From assembly GCF_008304605.1 (NCBI RefSeq), contig NZ_PIJY01000024.1, positions 186,857 through 250,856 of the forward strand: DNA of 64,000 nt, given 5' to 3'. The translations under genes were made by a program, and so were the position numbers. Position 1 is the first letter of the stretch; each line of letters opens with the position of its first letter. This DNA is from Oceanobacillus polygoni (lineage in GTDB: Bacteria; Bacillota; Bacilli; Bacillales; Amphibacillaceae). The notes beneath the pieces are model-generated. The model did no database searches, had not been told where the DNA came from, and saw only the letters and a list, made by a program, of their open reading frames with translations. Below are positions 26,022 through 35,587 of the stretch, one piece after another.

Positions 26022-28067
26022 TCAAATTACGTTTCGATCCCAATGTCGGTGCGCTCCAATAGCTTCAATGAACTGTTTGATGAATTTTTGACCACTGCCG
26101 TCAACAACGCCTGGGCTCCCGATCAGATTACTTTCTTCAAGCCATTTTACACCATCATGAGATGCACCAATCGGTTTGTAATGTTTGAAAGCTTCATTAA
26201 CGAAATGCTCGGCATTTTTATAAAATGCTTCATCAACTTCACTACCGCCGATGATATAGATGGCATCATATAACACTGCACCAGTTGTTGTAAAGGTTTC
26301 ATCAACTTTGAGCTCCACATTATTCGTACCTGTTACAACTCCTTGCTTATCGCTAATCGTTTCATACATAATTTTGGATACATTCAAGCCTTGTAAGACT
26401 TCTTTTACTTCTTCCCCCTGAAAACCATTCTGTAAAATCACACCAACTTTACGTGTTTCATGTGACATAAATGTATTTTCTTGACTTAGTACTGGAGAAG
26501 ATTTTGTAACGTTTGACTCTTCTGTAGTTGGTGGGTTTACTCCAATATTTTTTGCAACCTCGGTAGCTAGCGCTGAGTCGACATTTCCATACATATCCAC
26601 TACATGTTGGCGAATTGCCATATTTTTCACATGCCCTAATTCATAGCTAAAAGCACTAATAATATGATTTTTTTCGGTTGGGCTCATGCTATTCCAAAAT
26701 AATTTTACCTGTGAGAAATGGTCATTGAAACTATCGCTTCTAGACCTCACAATTTTTCCTTCTACTTTCTCTTGATAATGAACAAATCCGCCCTCTGACT
26801 CACTTGCAGGAGATGGCGTATTCGCAGCAAGTGAATTGTTATGATAAGCGACAGGACCTTTATTAATCGTTTGTCTGTGGTATCCGTCCCTTTGATTATT
26901 ATGGAATGGACAAACAGGTTTATTAATTGGTATCTCATGAAAATTAGGCCCGCCTAAACGGATTAATTGTGTATCGGTATAGGAAAATAAGCGTCCCTGT
27001 AATAACGGGTCGTTCGTGAAGTCGATTCCTGGTACGACATGCCCCGGGTGGAAAGCGACTTGTTCTGTTTCGGCAAAGAAGTTATCGACATTTCGGTTTA
27101 ATGTTAGCTTTCCGATAATTTTTACAGGAACATCTTCCTCCGGCCATAATTTCGTAGGATCGAGAATATCAAAGTCAAAGGAAAACTCATCTTTTTCCTC
27201 AATGATTTGAACACCGAATTCATATTCAGGGAAATTGCCCATTTCAATGGCATCAAATAAATCTTGACGATTAAAATCAGGATTCTTTCCAGCGATCTTT
27301 TGCGCTTCATCCCATACAAGTGAATGCACACCAAGCTTTGGTATCCAGTGAAATTTGACAAAATGCGCCTTTCCTTGATCATTTACAAAGCGGAATGTAT
27401 GAATACCGAATCCTTGCATGGTCCGGTAGCTTTTAGGAATTGCCCGGTCTGACATTAACCACATTACTTGATGTGCGGATTCCTGATTATTCGCAACAAA
27501 ATCCCAAAACGTATCATGTGCACCAGTAGCTTGGGGGATTTCATTATGTGGTTCAGGTTTAATCGCATGAACAATATCTGGAAATTTAATACCATCTTGA
27601 ATGAAAAATACCGGCATATTGTTTGCAACTAAATCATAGTTACCTTCTTCGGTATAGAATTTTGTTGCAAAACCCCGTACATCACGCACAATATCCGAGG
27701 AACCACGAAAACCAACAACGGTAGAAAAACGAACGAACACAGGTGTTTTTACATTCGGATCTTGTAAAAACTTTGCCTTCGTATATGGCTTCATTGATTC
27801 ATATAATTCAAATACACCGTGCGCACCAGAACCCCTAGCATGAACAACACGCTCTGGAATCCGCTCATGGTCGAAATGGGTCATCTTTTCCCGGAAATGG
27901 AAATCTTCCATAAGTGTTGGTCCGCGTTCTCCAGCGGTTAGTGAAAGCTCATCCTCTGATACTTTTAAACCTTGATTTGTAGTCATTTTCTGATTTGCAT
28001 CGTCCACTCGGAATTGCTCTAATTGTTCTTGCTTACTATTTTCATTAATCTTAGGTGTCTCACTCAT
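26022..28067 (-). CDS. katE: Large-subunit (clade 2) catalase
   Basis: Decomposes hydrogen peroxide with heme. At 681 aa it is a large-subunit catalase with an extra C-terminal flavodoxin/DJ-1-like domain (about residues 530-681, starting [16 protein letters not shown]). Catalytic His lies in [16 protein letters not shown], distal Asn in [13 protein letters not shown] and the proximal heme Tyr in [11 protein letters not shown]. The start ATG at 28067 has AAAGGAATT upstream; a TTG at 28073 is in frame. In B. subtilis the homologue belongs to the general stress regulon. Here it is divergent from an XRE regulator, and a 17-bp palindrome lies in its leader. Confidence 0.92.
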   Translation of the reverse strand: MSETPKINENSKQEQLEQFRVDDANQKMTTNQGLKVSEDELSLTAGERGPTLMEDFHFREKMTHFDHERIPERVVHARGSGAHGVFELYESMKPYTKAKFLQDPNVKTPVFVRFSTVVGFRGSSDIVRDVRGFATKFYTEEGNYDLVANNMPVFFIQDGIKFPDIVHAIKPEPHNEIPQATGAHDTFWDFVANNQESAHQVMWLMSDRAIPKSYRTMQGFGIHTFRFVNDQGKAHFVKFHWIPKLGVHSLVWDEAQKIAGKNPDFNRQDLFDAIEMGNFPEYEFGVQIIEEKDEFSFDFDILDPTKLWPEEDVPVKIIGKLTLNRNVDNFFAETEQVAFHPGHVVPGIDFTNDPLLQGRLFSYTDTQLIRLGGPNFHEIPINKPVCPFHNNQRDGYHRQTINKGPVAYHNNSLAANTPSPASESEGGFVHYQEKVEGKIVRSRSDSFNDHFSQVKLFWNSMSPTEKNHIISAFSYELGHVKNMAIRQHVVDMYGNVDSALATEVAKNIGVNPPTTEESNVTKSSPVLSQENTFMSHETRKVGVILQNGFQGEEVKEVLQGLNVSKIMYETISDKQGVVTGTNNVELKVDETFTTTGAVLYDAIYIIGGSEVDEAFYKNAEHFVNEAFKHYKPIGASHDGVKWLEESNLIGSPGVVDGSGQKFIKQFIEAIGAHRHWDRNVI

Positions 28068-28084
28068 AGACAAATTCCTTTCTG

Positions 28085-28101
28085 TACATAGTTACTATGT
28101 A
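28085..28101. promoter_or_regulatory. Palindrome in the katE leader
   Basis: TACATAGTTACTATGTA is an 8-1-8 perfect inverted repeat just upstream of the katE ribosome site. It could be an operator or an mRNA hairpin. It matches none of the PerR, Fur or OhrR consensuses I know closely. Confidence 0.45.
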
Positions 28102-28151
28102 ACATTCCCAAAAGAGTGCTTTCTATCATATTCTTTTTAATCAAATAAAAG

Positions 28152-28167
28152 GTAAAGAAATCTTTAC
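28152..28167. promoter_or_regulatory. Operator GTAAAG-N4-CTTTAC, locus 2 distal
   Basis: GTAAAGAAATCTTTAC overlaps the predicted -35 box (TTTACG, 28163-28168) of the XRE gene. It lies 44 bases centre-to-centre (about four helical turns) from the second copy. Confidence 0.65.
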
Positions 28168-28191
28168 GTCATAGCTTCTATATGTTATAAA
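28163..28191 (+). promoter_or_regulatory. Promoter of the second XRE locus
   Basis: TTTACG (28163-28168), a 17-base spacer and TATAAA (28186-28191), bracketed by the two operator copies. Confidence 0.55.
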
Positions 28192-28195
28192 ATAA

Positions 28196-28211
28196 GTAAA
28201 GATATCTTTAC
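28196..28211. promoter_or_regulatory. Operator GTAAAG-N4-CTTTAC, locus 2 proximal
   Basis: GTAAAGATATCTTTAC is a fully symmetric 16-bp palindrome covering the predicted transcription start of the XRE gene. Confidence 0.7.
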
Positions 28212-28229
28212 CTATTGGAAGGTGACATG

Positions 28230-28442
28230 ATGCCGGTTAAAAATAACATACGGAAAATTAGATTAGAAAGGGGGATAAAGCAAATTCAAATGGCTGAGGA
28301 TTTACAGGTAACCAGACAAACATTCACAGCAATCGAAAAAAATAAATATAACCCGAGTCTTGAGCTAGCACTTAAGATTGTTAAGTACTTTGATGTTCCA
28401 ATAGAAGAAGTATTTACATTAGTAGAGGAGGGAGAAGAATGA
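28230..28442 (+). CDS. XRE-family regulator (locus 2)
   Basis: A 70-aa single-domain HTH protein: IRKIRLERGIKQIQMAEDLQ, VTRQTFTAIEKNKYNPSLEL and VPIEEVFTLVEEGEE. It is paralogous to the regulator at 21664 and has the same operator sequence in its promoter. The start at 28230 gives the best spacing from GGAAGGTG; the ATG immediately before it is possible. Its stop overlaps the next start (ATGA), so translation of the membrane-protein gene is coupled. Autorepression is the most likely regulation. Confidence 0.85.
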   Translation: MPVKNNIRKIRLERGIKQIQMAEDLQVTRQTFTAIEKNKYNPSLELALKIVKYFDVPIEEVFTLVEEGEE

Positions 28443-28829
28443 AAAAAAGAAAAATGCATAAATGGATTTTTACATTTGGGGCAGTTGGTGGTGTGATTGG
28501 GATGACGATTGGCCAGTTGCTTAAAGGAAATTTGGACTTCGCTAGCATACTTGGGTCATTTACTGCATTATTATTGATGGTTGGGGTTGATGTTGCTCGA
28601 ATGCGCTTGAAAAAAGATAAGACCCCAGATTTTGATGAACGAACAGTCCATAACATGCAAAAATTTTATGCGTATGCAGCAAATATTTTTATTGGTACTC
28701 TGCTTATAGGCTTAGCTGTTGTGAGCTTGATGGGTATAGAAAAAAATCACGATATACTATTTAATAATTGCTGTTATGATTTATCTATTTTTCAGCGGCA
28801 TTGGTGCACTCGTTGTAAGTCGTAAATGA
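28439..28829 (+). pseudogene. FDER-motif membrane protein (locus 2), frameshifted in an A7 run
   Basis: The partner of the XRE regulator at 28230. The frame begins KKRKMHKWIFTFGAVGGVIG and has transmembrane segments, then DFDERTVHNMQKFYAYAANI, the same FDER pattern as the locus 1 partner. After GIEK the given frame turns hydrophilic and Cys-rich. Dropping one A from the seven-A run at 28740-28746 restores a fourth hydrophobic helix ending GIGALVVSRK with a stop at 28827-28829. So it is a recent frameshift, a sequencing error or a slippery site. As it stands the product is 128 aa, ending at 28825. Confidence 0.75.
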
Positions 28830-28848
28830 AATAAGGAGGAAGAAATCG

Positions 28849-29355
28849 ATGATAAAAATCCAAAAGGCAATTGCGAGCCATGTGGCTGGTATCGCTAAGG
28901 TTTGCACAGAGGGCTATTGGGCTACCTATGGAGAAACGCATTCTAAGGAATACATTAAGAGAGTTGTTCAAGAATTTTATAATCATGACCGAATTTTAGA
29001 TGAAGTAACAGAGGAAAGTAGATCATGGGGTGGCTATTTCGTAGCAATTGAAAACGATGAAGTGATTGGTGCAGGTGGCGGTGGAATGATTGGAGACACA
29101 TCAGGAGAAATATTTGTCTTATACATAGACCCGAGTCGAAGGAATGAAGGAATAGGTTCGATGCTATTGGATGTGATTACAACGCAGCAAAAGCAGTATA
29201 ATGCTGCAGAGCAATGGGTCTCGGTTCAAAAAGGGAATGACAAAGGAATTCCTTTTTACGAAGCGAGAGGATTTCAACTGGAACATGAACAGGCTGGCTA
29301 TGGCAATGGGGGAAATGATGCATACATCTCATTAAGATATTGCCGCCCGCTTTAG
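28849..29355 (+). CDS. GNAT-family N-acetyltransferase (PaiA-like)
   Basis: A 168-aa acetyl-CoA-dependent N-acetyltransferase. The core is VIGAGGGGMIGDTSGEIFVLYI, then PSRRNEGIGSMLLDVIT (acetyl-CoA pyrophosphate loop RxxGIG) and a C-terminal GIPFYEARGFQ strand. The N-terminus (ATYGETHSKEYIKRVVQEFY) resembles PaiA-like polyamine/peptide acetyltransferases; the substrate is unproven. A strong AAGGAGG precedes the ATG. The gene is 19 bases after the restored membrane-protein stop, so it may be in the same operon. The next 247 bases (29356-29602) hold no gene or clear terminator that I can see. Confidence 0.82.
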   Translation: MIKIQKAIASHVAGIAKVCTEGYWATYGETHSKEYIKRVVQEFYNHDRILDEVTEESRSWGGYFVAIENDEVIGAGGGGMIGDTSGEIFVLYIDPSRRNEGIGSMLLDVITTQQKQYNAAEQWVSVQKGNDKGIPFYEARGFQLEHEQAGYGNGGNDAYISLRYCRPL

Positions 29356-29602
29356 AATGAAGTTGAGGAATGATTAGAGGAGCAATACTACAGGAAATTC
29401 CTTATAGCAAAATATGATTAAAAACGTTCCTGTGACAAATAATTTTCAGCTGATAAAAAGTTTATGATTGATAAACAGTATCTGCTACGTTCTTCCAAAA
29501 TGGCTTTAGGAAAGTTTTTAAAAAAGGTACATTCGCCCAATAGTTAAATTAGGCAGATGCATAGGATGGTGGAGAGAGCTATAAAGAAATGAGGGAAAAT
29601 TT

Positions 29603-29896
29603 ATGAATGAAGAACAAAATGGGTCCCTTGTAGAATCTGACTCTGATATGTACCCGTATTCGGCATATGTACATTACCCTTTCTATAGAAGTGAGCACGA
29701 TTTCGATGGTCACCTACGATTTCCTTTTTTGCCGTTTCTAGGTGGAGTAGCAGGTGGTCTGCTTGCTGGTGCGCTATTCTATCCACCAGGTCCGGCATAT
29801 TACCCTGTATATCAACCTTATCCAGTGTATCCACCGTATCCTATGCAACCTCCATACCCACAATACGGCCCTTATTATTCGGGGTATAAGTGGTGA
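29603..29896 (+). CDS. Small Pro/Tyr-rich protein of unknown function
   Basis: A 97-aa protein in three parts: an acidic/Tyr N-terminus (residues 1-35), a short hydrophobic Gly-rich segment LPFLGGVAGGLLAGALF (about 43-59) and a C-terminal tail of PxYPxY repeats (PVYQPYPVYPPYPMQ). The architecture resembles spore-coat or membrane-tethered Tyr-rich proteins, but I recognise no family. GAGGGAAAATTT precedes the ATG. It has its own terminator. Confidence 0.65.
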   Translation: MNEEQNGSLVESDSDMYPYSAYVHYPFYRSEHDFDGHLRFPFLPFLGGVAGGLLAGALFYPPGPAYYPVYQPYPVYPPYPMQPPYPQYGPYYSGYKW

Positions 29897-29918
29897 CAAA
29901 GAAAAGATAAGCAATTCA

Positions 29919-29956
29919 AACGTCCGTATTCCTTCAACTAATATGGGCGTTTTTTC
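29919..29956 (+). terminator. Terminator of the Pro/Tyr-rich gene
   Basis: A 12-bp stem, AACGTCCGTATT/AATATGGGCGTT, with G-U pairs, then a TTTTTT tail. Confidence 0.82.
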
Positions 29957-30062
29957 TTCTATTATATAGAACGTGCATTCTGTTTCGTGGTTTGGTAAAA
30001 TGAAATTAATCATATAACTATTTCTGAGCGAAATCAATACGCATAAAAAAGGAGGATCCGAG

Positions 30063-31283
30063 ATGGCAGAAGAAATATCATTTATCCATGCAGCAGATTT
30101 GCATTTGGATAGCCCTTTTAAAGGATTGAGTAATATACCGGAATCCATTTTCCATCAAGTTCGTGAGAGTACATTTGCCGCATTGGATCGATTAATTGAG
30201 GTAGCAATTCATAAACAAGTGGACTTTATTCTGATTGCTGGGGATTTATTTGATAGTGAAAAGCAAAGCTTGAAAGCTCAAATTCGATTACGACGTGCTT
30301 TTGAGAAATTACAGTCACATTCGATTTACGTATATCTATCCTATGGAAATCATGATTACATAAAAGGGAATCGTTATCCAGTAACCTATCCAGAAAATGT
30401 GTTTATTTTCCCGGATGAGAAAGTGAGCAATTTTACGTTTACAAAAAATGGAGTCGATCTAGCGCAAATTTACGGGTTTAGTTATGAAAATCGTGCTGTT
30501 TTTGATAGAAAAGCAAAATCATATAAAATGAACAACAAAGAAATTGCCTATCATATTGCGATGCTGCATGGAAGTATTGTAAGTAATACGGATCATGATG
30601 TATATGCTCCATTCCAGATCTCTGATTTAGTAGAAGAAGATTTTAATTACTGGGCACTCGGTCATATTCATAAACGAGAAATATTAAAGCATTCTCCTCC
30701 GATTGTGTATCCAGGGAATATTCAAGGGCGGAACAGAAAAGAAACAGGCGAAAAGGGCTGTTACCATGTTACATTAAAGGATCAACAGGCTGAGCTTACT
30801 TTTATTCCCTTACAGGTTATTGAGTTTCAATCAAAAAGTGTTGATGTTGCTCATTGTAAGCAAATCCATGATTTAGAAAAGGCAATTTTACAGGAGATTT
30901 CAGATCTGACGGGTACGCAGTTAATTGATTTAACACTAACGAGCGACTATCCAAGTTTAAAGCTGTGGGAAAACGAGAAGCAAATAGAGGATATAATGGA
31001 CCTTGTTAATGAAACAACTATTACTGAAACGAACTGGAAATATATATTTCGTGTCTCAACAGAAGTAAAGCAAGCTATCTTTGATGAAGATATGGTGAAT
31101 GACAATCATTTTATGGGCGAGCTATCTCGTCAAATTGAAGATACATCGATACTCCCATATATTGGAGAATTATATCAGCATAAACAGGCTAGAAGATATT
31201 TAGAGCCATTGTCAGTTGAAGAAGAAAAAGAAATAAAAAAAGAAGCAAAACAGCTCCTGTTCGGAGAGCTGCTGAAGGGGTGA
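30063..31283 (+). CDS. yhaO: Mre11/SbcD-like DNA repair metallophosphoesterase YhaO
   Basis: A 406-aa nuclease subunit. Phosphoesterase motifs in order are HAADLHLDSPF, IAGDLFDSEK, SYGNHDYIKG, AMLHGSIVSNTDHD and WALGHIHKRE, the full dinuclear-metal site of Mre11/SbcD proteins. The C-terminal half is variable, as in YhaO. It pairs with the SbcC/Rad50-like ATPase YhaN, whose start overlaps its stop, and probably processes DNA ends. AAGGAGG precedes the ATG. Confidence 0.9.
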   Translation: MAEEISFIHAADLHLDSPFKGLSNIPESIFHQVRESTFAALDRLIEVAIHKQVDFILIAGDLFDSEKQSLKAQIRLRRAFEKLQSHSIYVYLSYGNHDYIKGNRYPVTYPENVFIFPDEKVSNFTFTKNGVDLAQIYGFSYENRAVFDRKAKSYKMNNKEIAYHIAMLHGSIVSNTDHDVYAPFQISDLVEEDFNYWALGHIHKREILKHSPPIVYPGNIQGRNRKETGEKGCYHVTLKDQQAELTFIPLQVIEFQSKSVDVAHCKQIHDLEKAILQEISDLTGTQLIDLTLTSDYPSLKLWENEKQIEDIMDLVNETTITETNWKYIFRVSTEVKQAIFDEDMVNDNHFMGELSRQIEDTSILPYIGELYQHKQARRYLEPLSVEEEKEIKKEAKQLLFGELLKG

Positions 31284-31288
31284 ATGAT

Positions 31289-34228
31289 TTGAAAATCCTC
31301 CATGCAACGATTCATGGCTTTGGTAAATGGGTTGACCATACAATTGAATTTTCAGAAGCAACGTGTATTTATGGAGAAAATGAATCTGGTAAGTCAACGA
31401 TTCAAAAATTTATCCTCTTTATGTTATTCGGTCTCGCGCCCAAGCAACGCGCCTTTTATCGTCCGAAAACGAGCGGAAAGATGGGGGGGACCATGACACT
31501 GCTTCATCCAGAAGTTGGTGAATTTCGAATTGAACGTTTGGATGAAGTAAATAATGGTGCTGCGGTATGTTTTACGGAGAATGGTGAAACACATGATGAA
31601 GCTTGGTTGAAGGAACGACTGAATGGCATGACAGTCAAAACATATGAATCTATTTTCTCTTTCTCTGCATTAGATTTATCGGATATTCGAAGCATGAAAG
31701 ATGAAGACTTAGGTGAAGTACTCCTTGGAATTGGAATGACGGGTTCAAACAACATTTATTCTATTGAGAAAAAGTTAGATGCAAAAATTGGGGATTTATT
31801 TAAACCAAGTGGTAAAAAGCCAGTGATGAATCAGAAAATAGAATCGTTAAAACGTGTCTCCGATGCTTTGCAAAGCTTTCGTGAGGTAGAGGTTTCCTAT
31901 CGCGAAAAAAAGGACACAGCTGCACAATTAGAGCAAAAGCTCGCAAAACTACAACGGGATTTAAAAGAGGAAAATAAATTTGCATTTACGATTGAAAAGG
32001 AGCTTCATGCACTACCGATAATCCAAGAATATCACAAGTTCAAAAAGGAGCTTGAAAATTATCCGAAGGTGATTCAGTTTCCAGAAAATGGCGTCGAGCG
32101 TTTGGAGAAATGGAAGGAATTGCTGTTACCACTCCAAAGTGAATGGAATGTCGTTACAGATCATGAAAAAAAGTATAATCAAATAATAGCGACTTTAAAA
32201 CTCGATTTATACGCTGAGACAATCCAAATGGAAGCAGACGGTATTCTTTCCGAGAAGCAACAGATTCTATCGCGGCTAAACGAATTAAAAAAATTAAAAC
32301 TTGCAATCAGCCGTCATGAACTGCAGATAAATGAAGAAGTTGATCGGTTGCAATTAGGGATGCAGGTTGATGAGCTCGCTAGTCTAGAGCTTCCTTTTTA
32401 CTTGGAAAAGGCATGGACAAAATTAAAAAACGAAACGGAACAGCTCAAGCTTGAAGCTGAACAGTTAGAAAACGAGGAAAAGCAGCTAAAGCAAGAGAAA
32501 AATTATATAGACAATCAAATCAAACAGCTTGAAGATCTGCTTTTATCAGATAGTCATGTACATGAGTTGCGCGACCGATTACATGCTTTTAAATCAAACC
32601 AACTTTTAAGAAAGCTAAATGAGGATGCACAAAATAGAGAAAAGGAACGTAGTAAAGAAAAACAGCGAACTTCGAACACGTTGATTGGAAGTATTATTAC
32701 TGCTGTTCTTGCAGGTGTAGGTGCATTAATTACCGATTATAGCTGGCTCTATACCGTGATGTTAATTGTGCTTGTTTTGGGAATTGGACAATGGCTTATG
32801 ACAAAGCGCAACCATAAGCAGTTTGATAGCGTACTCCGAGCATATCGCCAGCAATCGAGCGAACATGTCACGGAAGAAGAGCGAAGAGAAGCTGAGGATC
32901 TGCTGGATATGCAAGATAAATATAAACATGAACTAGCAGCATTTCAAGAGCAAGAGAAGCTTGGACATATTCAGTATATCAAATGGAATGAAAAGCAAAA
33001 TCTATTCGCTGAACGAGATCGCAGATTACAGCAACAAATTCATAACCAATTTGAAAGCTATCCTTTTTTAAAGCGATTGGAGATTGTGTATTGGCCAGAA
33101 CTGTATCACCATTTAAGACAGGTGCTGAAATTAATAAAAGATTGGCAAAGTCATCTGGATGAGACAGCTGTAATTGAGCGGCAACTTGCAAACTATCATC
33201 GTAGGCTAGATCTTTTTGTAGAACATGCGGGTATTAGCGATGAAGAAGAAACACTCGAAGGAAAGCTAGAAGCTATTGAAGAGATCGTTAAGATGCAGCA
33301 AGAGAAGCAAAAAGAGCTGACGTATTACGAACAATTAATAGCCGAATTAAAAGAAAAACAGTATGAAATTGGACAATCGATGCAAACGTATGAAATAGAA
33401 ATGCAACGTTTGTTTGAAATCGCTGCAGTTGATACAGAGGAATTATTTTATGAGCAAGCTAGACAATACGAGGAAAAACATACACTTGAAATGGAATTAG
33501 AGAAAACTACTGCTCAGCTTAGGAATTTATTATCAGTGGAAAGCTACCAACAATATACGGAAACAATCGTAACAGAAACAGCGTTAGAAATGAAAAGACA
33601 ACAGTCAGAAAGCATGCAGAAATCGTTGGAAGAACAGTTAGAAACGGTCAGAGGAAATCTTGCAGATGCGAAAGCAGAGCTTGTTGCAATGGAATCATCC
33701 GAGTCCTATTCTACTAGCCTCCATCAATATGAAATGGAAACAGAACACTTCAATCAGCTGGCGAAAGAATGGGCAGTTTTAAAAACTGCTAAGGAAATGC
33801 TCACGGAGACAAAGCGGAATTACCGTGCGAATTATTTATCAAAGGTCATGGAAGTAACGACATTATATTTTAAAGAAATAACGGCTGAAACGTACATTCA
33901 AGTCTATGCTCCAACTGAAAGTAATCCGTTTCAAGTAGAATCAAGTGACAATATACGATACACTGTAAATGAATTGTCACAGGGAACAATTGATCAGCTT
34001 TACGTATCATTGCGGCTAGCGATTAGTAAAATTATGAGTGAAAAGCATGGTTTACCATTTATAATTGACGATGCTTTTGTGCATTTTGATGCCAATCGAA
34101 TAAAGAAAATAATCGCTATTCTTCAGCAAGTTGCGAAGAAACAACAAGTGGTACTATTTACGTGTAAACAGGAAATCGTTTCTGCTGTAACGGAAATGAA
34201 GCAAATTGATATAACGAAAAAGCTATAA
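31289..34228 (+). CDS. yhaN: SbcC/Rad50-like ATPase YhaN
   Basis: A large SMC-like AAA ATPase of about 979 aa. It has the N-terminal Walker A GENESGKSTIQ, a long coiled coil, two closely spaced hydrophobic segments in the middle (about residues 465-505, LIGSIITAVLAGVGALIT and LYTVMLIVLVLGIGQWLM), more coiled coil, then LSQGTIDQLYVSLRLAI (signature) and Walker B PFIIDDAFVHFD. The central membrane hairpin takes the place of a zinc hook and suggests anchoring to the membrane. TTG 31289 has AAGGGG nine bases upstream; GTG 31280, overlapping the yhaO stop, is the alternative. Confidence 0.88.
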   Translation: MKILHATIHGFGKWVDHTIEFSEATCIYGENESGKSTIQKFILFMLFGLAPKQRAFYRPKTSGKMGGTMTLLHPEVGEFRIERLDEVNNGAAVCFTENGETHDEAWLKERLNGMTVKTYESIFSFSALDLSDIRSMKDEDLGEVLLGIGMTGSNNIYSIEKKLDAKIGDLFKPSGKKPVMNQKIESLKRVSDALQSFREVEVSYREKKDTAAQLEQKLAKLQRDLKEENKFAFTIEKELHALPIIQEYHKFKKELENYPKVIQFPENGVERLEKWKELLLPLQSEWNVVTDHEKKYNQIIATLKLDLYAETIQMEADGILSEKQQILSRLNELKKLKLAISRHELQINEEVDRLQLGMQVDELASLELPFYLEKAWTKLKNETEQLKLEAEQLENEEKQLKQEKNYIDNQIKQLEDLLLSDSHVHELRDRLHAFKSNQLLRKLNEDAQNREKERSKEKQRTSNTLIGSIITAVLAGVGALITDYSWLYTVMLIVLVLGIGQWLMTKRNHKQFDSVLRAYRQQSSEHVTEEERREAEDLLDMQDKYKHELAAFQEQEKLGHIQYIKWNEKQNLFAERDRRLQQQIHNQFESYPFLKRLEIVYWPELYHHLRQVLKLIKDWQSHLDETAVIERQLANYHRRLDLFVEHAGISDEEETLEGKLEAIEEIVKMQQEKQKELTYYEQLIAELKEKQYEIGQSMQTYEIEMQRLFEIAAVDTEELFYEQARQYEEKHTLEMELEKTTAQLRNLLSVESYQQYTETIVTETALEMKRQQSESMQKSLEEQLETVRGNLADAKAELVAMESSESYSTSLHQYEMETEHFNQLAKEWAVLKTAKEMLTETKRNYRANYLSKVMEVTTLYFKEITAETYIQVYAPTESNPFQVESSDNIRYTVNELSQGTIDQLYVSLRLAISKIMSEKHGLPFIIDDAFVHFDANRIKKIIAILQQVAKKQQVVLFTCKQEIVSAVTEMKQIDITKKL

Positions 34229-34268
34229 AACAGATACTTTTTAAGAAATTGGAAGGGGTGGCGAATAT

Positions 34269-35216
34269 ATGAAAAGAGGAATAGGTTATAGTGCAGTAGG
34301 GGAGACGTTCGATGATTTTCTATTAATCAAGGAAGCTACCAAAGGTACGACGAGCAATGGGAAGCCTTTCCTAACCTTAATATTGCGTGATGCGACTGGT
34401 GAAATAGAAGCAAAGCTTTGGGATGCAACAACGGATGATGAAGCTCTTTTTATTGCAGAGCAGATTATTCGGGTGACAGGAGAGATCAACCAATTTCGAG
34501 GTAAGAACCAATTGAAAATTTTATCGGTGAGACCAGCACAGGAAACGGACGGTGTAAAGCTTTCTGATTTTGTAGAGAAAGCCCCCGTGGATCGGGAGTA
34601 TTTGACGGAAAAGCTGACAGAGGCTATTTTTGAAATGAAAAATCCAGTCATTCAACGGATAGTTAGAGCATTTATAAAAAAATATCAAGAAGGATTGCTC
34701 ACCTATCCAGCAGCATCTAAAAATCACCATGAATATGCATCTGGTTTAGCTCATCATATTGTAAGCATGTTACAGGTAGCCAGAGAGTTGTCTAAGCTTT
34801 ATCCACAGGTTAATAAAGATCTTCTCTATGCAGGTATTATTTTGCATGATCTTGGTAAGCTGAGGGAGCTTTCAGGGGTTGTTACAACTACATATACATT
34901 AGAAGGGAAATTACTGGGGCATATCCCGATAATGGTGGAAGAAATTGGATTGATGGCTAGGGAATTGCAAATAGAAGGAGAAGAAGTGCTCATTCTGCAA
35001 CATCTTGTTTTAAGTCATCATGGAAAAGCAGAATGGGGAAGCCCAACACCCCCACTAGTGCGGGAAGCGGAACTCCTTCATCTTATTGATTTAATTGATG
35101 CGAAGATGAATATGCTGAATCGCGCTTTAGACAAAGTTATCCCTGGTGAGTTTACAGATCGGTTGTTTGCGATGGATAATCGAGCATTTTATAAACCATT
35201 ATTTGAAGAAAAGTAA
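34269..35216 (+). CDS. yhaM: 3'-5' exoribonuclease YhaM
   Basis: A 315-aa exonuclease with an N-terminal OB-fold nucleic-acid-binding domain (about residues 15-100, [20 protein letters not shown]) and a C-terminal HD domain with [26 protein letters not shown] and [12 protein letters not shown] metal ligands. In B. subtilis, YhaM is a 3'-5' RNase that trims short single-stranded RNA and can degrade DNA. It follows yhaN by 40 bases with GGAAGGGGTGG upstream, forming the yhaO-yhaN-yhaM operon. Confidence 0.92.
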   Translation: MKRGIGYSAVGETFDDFLLIKEATKGTTSNGKPFLTLILRDATGEIEAKLWDATTDDEALFIAEQIIRVTGEINQFRGKNQLKILSVRPAQETDGVKLSDFVEKAPVDREYLTEKLTEAIFEMKNPVIQRIVRAFIKKYQEGLLTYPAASKNHHEYASGLAHHIVSMLQVARELSKLYPQVNKDLLYAGIILHDLGKLRELSGVVTTTYTLEGKLLGHIPIMVEEIGLMARELQIEGEEVLILQHLVLSHHGKAEWGSPTPPLVREAELLHLIDLIDAKMNMLNRALDKVIPGEFTDRLFAMDNRAFYKPLFEEK

Positions 35217-35289
35217 GCAATAGTTATTTTCCTCATTTTTGTTCATATATATAGAATAGAAAGTATGGACAAGATTGGGGGATTTATAG

Positions 35290-35487
35290 ATGACAGAAAT
35301 TCCATTATGGGTTTTAGCTGTAATTGTTTTGATTTTCCTCAGCGGATATATGGCATTCCGAGCAATGCTTGCAGAAAGAAAATTAGATCACCAGTTTATT
35401 GAGCGTGAAGGGGAAATCTATATGGAGCGTATTCAGGAGGATAGATTACGCCGTGAATCAAGAAAAGAACAACAAGGTTCCAATTAA
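35290..35487 (+). CDS. yhaL: Sporulation protein YhaL
   Basis: A 65-aa protein with one N-terminal transmembrane helix (LWVLAVIVLIFLSGYMAF) and a charged, Arg/Glu-rich tail (AERKLDHQFIEREGEIYMER). Size, topology and position between yhaM and prsA match YhaL, a sporulation-associated small membrane protein of unknown mechanism. TTGGGGGATT precedes the ATG. Confidence 0.82.
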   Translation: MTEIPLWVLAVIVLIFLSGYMAFRAMLAERKLDHQFIEREGEIYMERIQEDRLRRESRKEQQGSN

Positions 35488-35488
35488 A

Positions 35489-35537
35489 ATAGGCTGTCAG
35501 GTGGTTTATTCACCTTGACAGCCTATGGTATTTTTTC
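35489..35537. terminator. Terminator between yhaL and prsA
   Basis: ATAGGCTGTCA-GGTG pairs with CACC-T-TGACAGCCTAT, with one bulge. A T-run follows on the plus strand. Confidence 0.85.
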
Positions 35538-35587
35538 GGAGTTGTTTATCATTCCACTAGAAAATATAGATGTTCTGTGTTTTTCTT

